Assembly: GCA_015066875.1 (NCBI GenBank)
Contig: SVNM01000008.1
Coordinates: forward strand, 1-46,271
DNA: 46,271 nucleotides
Direction: 5' to 3'
From: Ruminococcus sp.
GTDB taxonomy: Bacteria > Bacillota > Clostridia > Oscillospirales > Ruminococcaceae
The notes beneath the pieces were generated by a model. That model saw only the letters and a program-made list of their open reading frames with translations. It did not search any database and was not told the origin of the DNA. This document shows, one piece after another, positions 40,862-46,271 of the stretch (positions within the stretch are counted from its first letter, which is position 1; every line of letters begins with the position of its first letter). The position numbers and the translations under genes are program-made.

Positions 40862-42220
40862 ATGCTTAATGTTTATGATATACTTGAAACCATAAGAATG
40901 ATTCAGGACGAGTGTCTTGATATCAGAACAATCACTATGGGAATTTCACTGCTTGACTGTATTGATACCGACATTGATAAAGCCTGTGAAAAGGTTTACA
41001 ATAAAATCGTCAGCAAGGCACAGAATCTTGTTCCTGTAGGTCAGCAGATTGAAAAGGAATACGGTATTCCCATTATCAACAAGAGAATTTCCGTTACTCC
41101 CATTGCAATGCTTGCGGCAGCCTGTCCCGGACAGAATCCCGTTAAGTTTGCAAAGGCTCTTCAGCGAGCAGCCGATACCTGCGGAGTAAACTTCATCGGC
41201 GGATATTCCGCACTTGTACATAAGGGCTTCAGCGCAGGCGATATTGAGCTTATCCGCTCTATTCCCGAGGCGCTTGATGTAACACAGAATATCTGTTCAT
41301 CAGTAAATGTAGGCTCGACAAAATCGGGTATAAATATGGACGCTGTAAAGCTTATGGGCGAGATAGTCAGGGAAGCTGCTGAGAGAACTGCTGACCGTGA
41401 CTGCATAGGTCCCGCAAAGCTTGTGGTGTTCTGCAATGCGGTAGAGGACAATCCCTTTATGGCCGGAGCATTTCACGGTGTAGGTGAGCCCGACTGTGAA
41501 ATTCACGTGGGAGTTTCTGGCCCCGGAGTAGTACGCTCTGCCCTTGCAAAGTATCCCGACGCTTCAATAAATGAACTTGCAGATATTATCAAAAAGACAG
41601 CGTTCAAGATCACAAGAATGGGACAGCTTGTAGGTGCAAGAGCTTCTGAGCTTCTTGGTGTTCCCTTCGGTATTGTTGACCTTTCCCTTGCACCTACACC
41701 TGCTGTAGGAGACAGTGTTGCTCATATTCTTGAGGAAATGGGACTTGAAATGTGCGGAACTCACGGCACAACAGCTTGTCTCGCAATGCTCAATGACGCC
41801 GTAAAGAAGGGCGGAGTTATGGCTTCTTCAACGGTAGGCGGTCTTTCAGGAGCATTTATTCCCGTATCTGAGGACGCAGGTATGATCGATGCTGCTGTAG
41901 CGGGAGTGCTCAGCCTTGAAAAGCTTGAGGCGATGACAGCAGTCTGCTCTGTAGGACTTGATATGATTGTTGTTCCGGGAGATATTTCTGCTGAGACAAT
42001 TTCAGCTATTATCGCTGACGAGGCTGCAATCGGTATGGTAAATACAAAGACAACAGCCGTTCGTCTTATCCCCGCAGTAGGTAAAAAGGAAGGCGAGATG
42101 CTTGAATTCGGCGGACTTCTCGGAAGCGGTCCTGTAATGCCTGTCAAGGATAAATCTCCTGCCAAGTTCATCAACCGTGGCGGAAGAATTCCCGCACCTA
42201 TGCACAGCCTTAAAAACTAA
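40862..42220 (+). CDS. UPF0210 (PFL-type, DUF711) family protein
   Basis: 452 aa, the standard family length. Conserved stretches include [15 protein letters not shown] near the start, [11 protein letters not shown], an [12 protein letters not shown] segment, and Gly-rich loops in the second half ([17 protein letters not shown]). The structural relationship to pyruvate-formate-lyase-like barrels is known, but the family lacks an assigned function. No signal or membrane segment is present. It is the second gene of the ACT/UPF0210 operon, with a weak ribosome site (AAAGGAA 12-13 nt away), so partial translational coupling is likely. Confidence 0.9.
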   Translation: MLNVYDILETIRMIQDECLDIRTITMGISLLDCIDTDIDKACEKVYNKIVSKAQNLVPVGQQIEKEYGIPIINKRISVTPIAMLAAACPGQNPVKFAKALQRAADTCGVNFIGGYSALVHKGFSAGDIELIRSIPEALDVTQNICSSVNVGSTKSGINMDAVKLMGEIVREAAERTADRDCIGPAKLVVFCNAVEDNPFMAGAFHGVGEPDCEIHVGVSGPGVVRSALAKYPDASINELADIIKKTAFKITRMGQLVGARASELLGVPFGIVDLSLAPTPAVGDSVAHILEEMGLEMCGTHGTTACLAMLNDAVKKGGVMASSTVGGLSGAFIPVSEDAGMIDAAVAGVLSLEKLEAMTAVCSVGLDMIVVPGDISAETISAIIADEAAIGMVNTKTTAVRLIPAVGKKEGEMLEFGGLLGSGPVMPVKDKSPAKFINRGGRIPAPMHSLKN

Positions 42221-42227
42221 AATTCAA

Positions 42228-42251
42228 GGGACGCCTATAAAACGGCGTCCC
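42228..42251 (+). terminator. GC-rich hairpin after UPF0210, weak terminator
   Basis: GGGACGCC / GGCGTCCC, eight perfect pairs with an 8-nt loop, but only a poor T tract follows. It may permit read-through into the kinase gene 22 nt later. Confidence 0.6.
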
Positions 42252-42273
42252 ATACTTTATATTCGGAGGAAAA

Positions 42274-43257
42274 ATGGATAAAGAGGCAGTTGTACGAAAA
42301 TTCGGACTCAGCGATGTATCACATATCAGCGAATTCGGCACAGGGCACATAAACAGAACATTTCTTGTAACCTGTGAAAGCGGAAAAAAGTACATACTCC
42401 AGTCGCTGAGCGGTAGTGTTTTCAGATCTCCGGAGACTGTTATGGGCAATATTGCAAAGATCTGCAGAATTTTTGAGAGTGCGGAAAACAAGCGTGTAGC
42501 CGTACCTCGCTATCTTCAGACCGATGAGGGAGCTCTTTTTGCGGTAAGCGGGAAAGAGGTCTGCCGTATTTACGAATACAGTGAAGGCGGAGATGCTACA
42601 GGTGAATTTTACGATGCGGGATTTGCTGTGGGAGCTTATATCCGCAGTATCAGTGATAAAAATCTGAAGCTTGATAACGTTATTGAGAATTTCCACAGCT
42701 ATTCTTCTTATTTCAGCCGGCTTGAGTTACTGAATAAAGAGTCTGTACTGAAGAAGCTTGATGATTCCGTGATGAAAAAGCTCAGCGGACTCGGCACAGC
42801 TCTTGAACAGGTTTTTACGGTGGATTTACCGAAAAGGAACATTCATAACGATGCTAAAAGGGACAATATAATTTTCGGCGAAATTCCCGTTATAATCGAC
42901 CTTGATACGACTATGACCGGCTATACTGCCATTGATTTCGGAGACCTTGTGCGGTCCTCAGCGGGCACAGACGCCTCTGCCCTTACGGTTATAGGGGATA
43001 TTGCGCGAGGCTTTGCTGATGGACTTGAAGGCTGTCTTACCGATGCTGAGATAAACTCTCTTTATTACGGAATACTCTACGTTACAGGCGAGCTTGCTGT
43101 GAGGTATCTTATGGACTATCTCAGCGAGGAGCACTATTTCAGGGATAAAACTCCCGCACAGTGTTTAAAAAGAGCAAACGAGCTTCTTGAACAGCTTGGA
43201 TTCTACATATCTCAGAAGGACAGCATAACTGAAATAATAATCAGTAAGTTTCATTGA
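42274..43257 (+). CDS. APH-fold phosphotransferase, NahK-like
   Basis: 327 aa of the aminoglycoside phosphotransferase/choline kinase fold. Motifs are the N-terminal GTGHINRTFLV (nucleotide loop), catalytic NIHNDAKRDNIIF (a Brenner-type motif, with Asp) and VIIDLDTTMTGYTAIDFGDL (metal-binding Asp). The closest family I recall is N-acetylhexosamine 1-kinase, which feeds amino sugars into UDP-sugar routes, but other small substrates are possible. An antibiotic-modifying role is unlikely from its context. The ribosome site CGGAGGAAAA precedes ATG. Confidence 0.82.
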   Translation: MDKEAVVRKFGLSDVSHISEFGTGHINRTFLVTCESGKKYILQSLSGSVFRSPETVMGNIAKICRIFESAENKRVAVPRYLQTDEGALFAVSGKEVCRIYEYSEGGDATGEFYDAGFAVGAYIRSISDKNLKLDNVIENFHSYSSYFSRLELLNKESVLKKLDDSVMKKLSGLGTALEQVFTVDLPKRNIHNDAKRDNIIFGEIPVIIDLDTTMTGYTAIDFGDLVRSSAGTDASALTVIGDIARGFADGLEGCLTDAEINSLYYGILYVTGELAVRYLMDYLSEEHYFRDKTPAQCLKRANELLEQLGFYISQKDSITEIIISKFH

Positions 43258-43269
43258 AGAGAAAATAAA

Positions 43270-43295
43270 AAAACGACCTTAAAAAAGGTCGTTTT
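43270..43295. terminator. Bidirectional terminator
   Basis: Eleven perfect pairs (AAAACGACCTT / AAGGTCGTTTT) with loop AAAA and T-rich flank. It serves the convergent kinase and M15-like genes. Confidence 0.9.
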
Positions 43296-43305
43296 AATTT
43301 TATAT

Positions 43306-44268
43306 TTACTTAAGTGCAGTAACAACAAATCCGTCGGTATTATTTCCGGAAATAGTGTAATTGCCCGAAACGGGAACTCTTACAGGAGTAGAATCTCCCA
43401 TATAAGCTGTATAGTAAATCTCATAGCTTACACCGTTGAAGGTTGTTCTGTACGGCGAAGCGATTGTATATTTTTTAAGCCAGCTGTTATACTCATCAAG
43501 AGTGAGGTTATTCTGCTTCATAATTGAAGCGTGAACATCGCCTACATAACGGAGATGCCATACACACTCAGCCTCACCTGTAGCACTCTGACAGCCCTGA
43601 GGATATCTTACAACAAAGCCGTAATTTGCGCAGTTTTCGGTAATCCACGCCTCCTTATCACAGCCGTCGTACTCAAGAACTCTGCTTGAACCCTTTACCG
43701 CAAGGTCAACGGTAAGTCCTGAAGCAGACTCAGCAAACGAGCGTGTATATACAGAGTCCTCGCCCGTATAAGCCTGGGTAGTGCTGTAGAGCACAAAATT
43801 TGAAAGTCCCGTAGCGTTATTGTAATCGCTCATCATACGGTTAAGAGCCTCGCACGCCTGAGTATCCAGCTGAATATCGTTGCTTCTGAGGTGATAAAAC
43901 TCATTTTTCACGTCTGAGACGAAAGACATATCTGCCGAGCAGACAGGAGCCATAGCATCGCCTGTCTTATAAACGGCAAGCAGGCCTGATGAAAGCTTTG
44001 AAGCGGGGATATTCATTTCCGAGTAACCGAGATAGGTGATACCCGAAGCCGACTGTGCGGGAGCGCTTCCGTTATTGTTGAGCATAGTAGCGGGAGCATT
44101 GTTGTTCTGTGGTGTTGTCTGAGTAGCCATAAAACTGCCGTCGACAATAATAGAGCTGTCATACTCAGCGAAGAAGTCTCTTCTGATGGTATCAGCGCCG
44201 ACAATTGTTCCGACAGTCAGAGCAAAGAGCATAAACACTCTGCCCTTTCTGATGTGTTTCTTTGACAT
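43306..44268 (-). CDS. VanY-like M15 peptidase homologue, probably inactive
   Basis: 320 aa. An N-terminal membrane anchor (about 10-25), an Asn/Ala/Ser-rich linker, then an M15B (VanY) domain from about 95. Family motifs are degraded: where SEHxxGLAVD is expected the sequence is AESASGLTVDL, so the zinc His is Ser181 while Asp188 remains. The final motif ExWHLRYVG is ECVWHLRYVG, keeping His239 but with Cys at the catalytic Glu place (Glu235 one residue further). WITENCANYGFVVRYP is otherwise canonical. It is probably a non-catalytic peptidoglycan-binding protein. It follows the S11 carboxypeptidase gene by 58 nt on the same strand. Confidence 0.82.
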   Translation of the reverse strand: MSKKHIRKGRVFMLFALTVGTIVGADTIRRDFFAEYDSSIIVDGSFMATQTTPQNNNAPATMLNNNGSAPAQSASGITYLGYSEMNIPASKLSSGLLAVYKTGDAMAPVCSADMSFVSDVKNEFYHLRSNDIQLDTQACEALNRMMSDYNNATGLSNFVLYSTTQAYTGEDSVYTRSFAESASGLTVDLAVKGSSRVLEYDGCDKEAWITENCANYGFVVRYPQGCQSATGEAECVWHLRYVGDVHASIMKQNNLTLDEYNSWLKKYTIASPYRTTFNGVSYEIYYTAYMGDSTPVRVPVSGNYTISGNNTDGFVVTALK

Positions 44269-44326
44269 ATGGATTGTCCTCCGTATTCTGTTGTCTACAC
44301 TTTTATTTTTTTATCTCTGTAAGCGC

Positions 44327-45388
44327 TTATTTTGGAGGGATATAAGCCTCGCCGTCAGCGCAGTAGATGCTGTAACCGCTGAGGGTATTGTAAACGATCT
44401 GCCACTTGGACACACCGCCTGCCAGCACCATAATATAAGTTTTACCATTTATTTCGGCAAAGGTTTCGAGACATTGTCCTGCCTCATCGGTAAACCCTGT
44501 TTTACCGCCTTTAATGGTAACATTGGGCATTTCCTCGCCCGTCATACGGCTGAAAACCGTACTTGTCAGCATAAGTCCCTCAGGGTTGAATTCTGTAGGA
44601 GGAACCTGATACTGATATGTTGAGAGAATTTCTCTGCCTTTTGGATCGTCAAGAGCGTACTGAAGGATAAGAGCCATATCCTCTGCAGTACTGTAGTGGT
44701 TATCGTTGTGGAGTCCCGAAGCGTTGGTAAAATGGGTGTTCTTCAGTCCCATTTCCTCAGCCTTATCGTTCATAAGCTTAACGAAAGCTTCTTCCGAGCC
44801 GGAGACATACTGAGCCACGGCAAGGGTAGCGTCTGCACCTGAAGGAAGGATAACTCCGTAGAGCAGTTGTTCCAGCGTAGGTGTTTCACCGGGAAGGAAG
44901 CCAGCACGTGAAGCGTGAGCCTCTACCATAGGATCTACCATATCCGAAGTGATAAGCACAGTATCGCTGAGATCGTCAATATTTTCCAGAGCAACGATAA
45001 GAGTCATAACCTTAGTGAGCGATGCGGGAAACATTCTTGTGTTATAGTTTCTGTAAGCGATGATCTCGCCTGTATCCGCGTCCATAAGGATAGCATATTT
45101 TGAATCGTAATCCGGAGGAAGAGTAACCGAATTTTCGGTAAGCTCCGGATAAAAAACAATAGGCATGGTTGCAACCTGAAGTTCAGTAGTCGGCTCGGTT
45201 AAATCAACGGATTCGGAAGCTTCCGTAGGGGGAACGCTGAGATCCGCAGGCTGAGAGTCAGCCTGTTTATCTCCCGAACACGAGTTAAAAATAAACACGA
45301 TACCGATTATAATAAGAACTAAAAGTGAAACAGCCACACCTACACGAAAGTAGTTCAGTTTAGCTTTTCGCTTCTTTCTTTTGTACAT
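44327..45388 (-). CDS. D-alanyl-D-alanine carboxypeptidase, S11 family (DacF/PBP5-like)
   Basis: 353 aa with a basic N terminus and one membrane segment (about 15-35), a linker, and the S11 domain: PASLTK with nucleophile Ser123 and Lys126, PSGAD from 182 in place of SxN (Ser183, with Ala where Asn is usual), and KTG at 296-298 in GGKTGFTDEAG. It trims the terminal D-Ala of peptidoglycan stem peptides outside the membrane. The Ala in the second motif is seen in some clostridial members as far as I recall, so activity is still likely. The usual C-terminal amphipathic anchor is absent; the N-terminal segment replaces it. It has a perfect consensus promoter. Confidence 0.9.
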   Translation of the reverse strand: MYKRKKRKAKLNYFRVGVAVSLLVLIIIGIVFIFNSCSGDKQADSQPADLSVPPTEASESVDLTEPTTELQVATMPIVFYPELTENSVTLPPDYDSKYAILMDADTGEIIAYRNYNTRMFPASLTKVMTLIVALENIDDLSDTVLITSDMVDPMVEAHASRAGFLPGETPTLEQLLYGVILPSGADATLAVAQYVSGSEEAFVKLMNDKAEEMGLKNTHFTNASGLHNDNHYSTAEDMALILQYALDDPKGREILSTYQYQVPPTEFNPEGLMLTSTVFSRMTGEEMPNVTIKGGKTGFTDEAGQCLETFAEINGKTYIMVLAGGVSKWQIVYNTLSGYSIYCADGEAYIPPK

Positions 45389-45418
45389 TCTACACCTCTA
45401 TATATCTCTGTATTTAAC

Positions 45419-45447
45419 ATTATAATACATTTTTCTGCAATTGTCAA
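45419..45447 (-). promoter_or_regulatory. Perfect consensus promoter for the S11/M15-like operon
   Basis: On the minus strand TTGACA (45447-45442), 17-bp spacer, TATAAT (45424-45419). A GAGGTG ribosome site precedes the start at 45388. Confidence 0.88.
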
Positions 45448-45570
45448 CGATTCTTACAAAATCTGCATATTGCACAATAGCCCTTGTCGAATTTTGTTGC
45501 AATTTTTAAGATTAATTGTCAAAAACAATGCATATAATTATTCAGAATTAAAACAAGGAGTGGAAATATT

Positions 45571-46271
45571 TTGAAAAAATACCTGTCCGCAATACTGATT
45601 GTTCTGATGTCAGCGATGCTTGTGTGCGGAGCTTCGGGAGATGCAAGGGCTGAGGACTTCACACCCGGTTACAGTTATATTCTCCTTGAAGCTGAAACGC
45701 TTTCTGTTCTGGAGGAGCATAATGCTGAAAAGACCGTAAATGCGGGATATCTGAGCAAGCTTATGGCGCTTCTGCTTATAGCCGAGGATATAGAAACGGG
45801 AAAATACTCGCTTGAAACCGAGCTGACGGCTCCGCAGTCGGTATACGGCACGAAGGGTGCTGTCATATGGCTTGAGCCGGGGGATAAGCTTACTGTTGAG
45901 GAACTTGTCAAGGGAGTCATAATCGGCAATGCAAATGATGCACTGACGGTGCTTGCCGAGCGTTCTGAGGGGAGCGTTGAGTCATTCACAGCACGAATGA
46001 ACAGCGAAGCGTTTGATATGGGACTGAGAAATACGGCGTTTTACTCTCCACATGGGTATTATGATGAAAGAGAGCACACAACAGCTCACGATATGGCGGT
46101 GATCTGTGCAAGTCTTGCGGAGTATGGCTTTCTTGAGCCTTATTTCAGAACGTGGCGGGATTTCATCAAAGAGGGACAGACCGAGCTTGTAAGCGAGAAC
46201 ACTCTCGCACGTACCTATGACCGTCATATCGGCTTTAAAGCTTCTCATTCCGAGAAATCGGGATACTGTAT
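45571..46271 (+). CDS. S11-like D-Ala-D-Ala carboxypeptidase homologue with lost active-site motifs (3' partial)
   Basis: It starts with TTG at 45571 after AAGGAG and runs off the right edge without a stop. Residues ~1-27 are a signal peptide (hydrophobic core SAILIVLMSAMLVCGA). The fold is recognisably S11, yet all three motifs differ: SxxK is YLSK (Tyr60, Lys63), SxN is NAN (120-122), and KTG is KAS (223-225), followed by a GYC that matches the family's AGxC. It therefore is probably a pseudoenzyme or uses different chemistry. A TATAAT at 45533-45538 has no well-spaced -35. It is divergent from the active-looking S11 gene. The remaining C-terminal part is not visible. Confidence 0.8.
   Translation, partial: MKKYLSAILIVLMSAMLVCGASGDARAEDFTPGYSYILLEAETLSVLEEHNAEKTVNAGYLSKLMALLLIAEDIETGKYSLETELTAPQSVYGTKGAVIWLEPGDKLTVEELVKGVIIGNANDALTVLAERSEGSVESFTARMNSEAFDMGLRNTAFYSPHGYYDEREHTTAHDMAVICASLAEYGFLEPYFRTWRDFIKEGQTELVSENTLARTYDRHIGFKASHSEKSGYC

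Noticed and set aside
42274-43257. Aminoglycoside-resistance gene
   Set aside because: The fold is shared, but the sequence looks like the NahK/choline-kinase-type metabolic branch and no mobile element or other resistance gene is nearby.

Overview
The window looks like chromosome from a fibre-degrading, Ruminococcus-like member of the Clostridia (Firmicutes). The reasons are dockerin-bearing secreted enzymes with poly-Thr linkers, Gram-positive sigma-A promoters and strong AGGAGG-type ribosome sites, sporulation-family genes (yqfC, yqfD, ylbJ-like) and by-eye moderate-to-low G+C. The species call is inference. No tRNA, rRNA, CRISPR array, transposase or phage gene was seen.

Region 1 (1-10261) is the most unusual part. 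It is one tightly packed plus-strand operon of eight genes closed by a terminator. It encodes a large acidic protein with near-identical 51-residue repeats and a C39-like cysteine peptidase domain (5' end outside the window), a 161-aa protein, three diverged paralogues of a large double-membrane-segment protein (581, 546 and 566 aa), a 62-aa and a 172-aa protein, and a Ycf46-like AAA+ ATPase. I cannot match this set to a described system. The best reading is an AAA+-driven membrane-associated machine with a peptidase-type partner or effector.

Region 2 (10305-23783) holds a secreted SGNH esterase with dockerin plus a PutP-like sodium/solute symporter. A minus-strand operon follows with response regulator, histidine kinase, ABC ATPase and a 945-aa FtsX-like permease (antimicrobial-peptide sensing/detoxification type); an 11-bp direct repeat upstream of the ABC genes looks like the regulator's site. 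Next is an aldo/keto reductase with two secreted proteins: a dockerin protein of unknown function and a CE2-type esterase.

Region 3 (23815-30399) has two small AT-rich unknown genes, a FIST-(degenerate GGDEF)-EAL cyclic-di-GMP phosphodiesterase, and, divergently, a kinase / vWA / PP2C triad of the TerY-P type behind a perfect consensus promoter.

Region 4 (30414-34996) has a GH5 cellulase with dockerin and an elaborate upstream region, a YlbJ-like membrane protein, and yqfC-yqfD.

Region 5 (35002-46271) has a six-gene minus-strand operon (PHP phosphoesterase, Lrp-type regulator, aminotransferase, IspE, Sel1-repeat protein, double zinc-ribbon protein), an ACT protein with a UPF0210 protein, an APH-fold kinase, and a peptidoglycan-peptidase cluster in which one S11 carboxypeptidase looks active while a neighbouring M15-like protein and a divergent S11-like protein (running off the window) have lost catalytic residues.

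Start codons were re-chosen where a ribosome site or promoter ruled out the longest reading frame; several genes appear to start with TTG or GTG.
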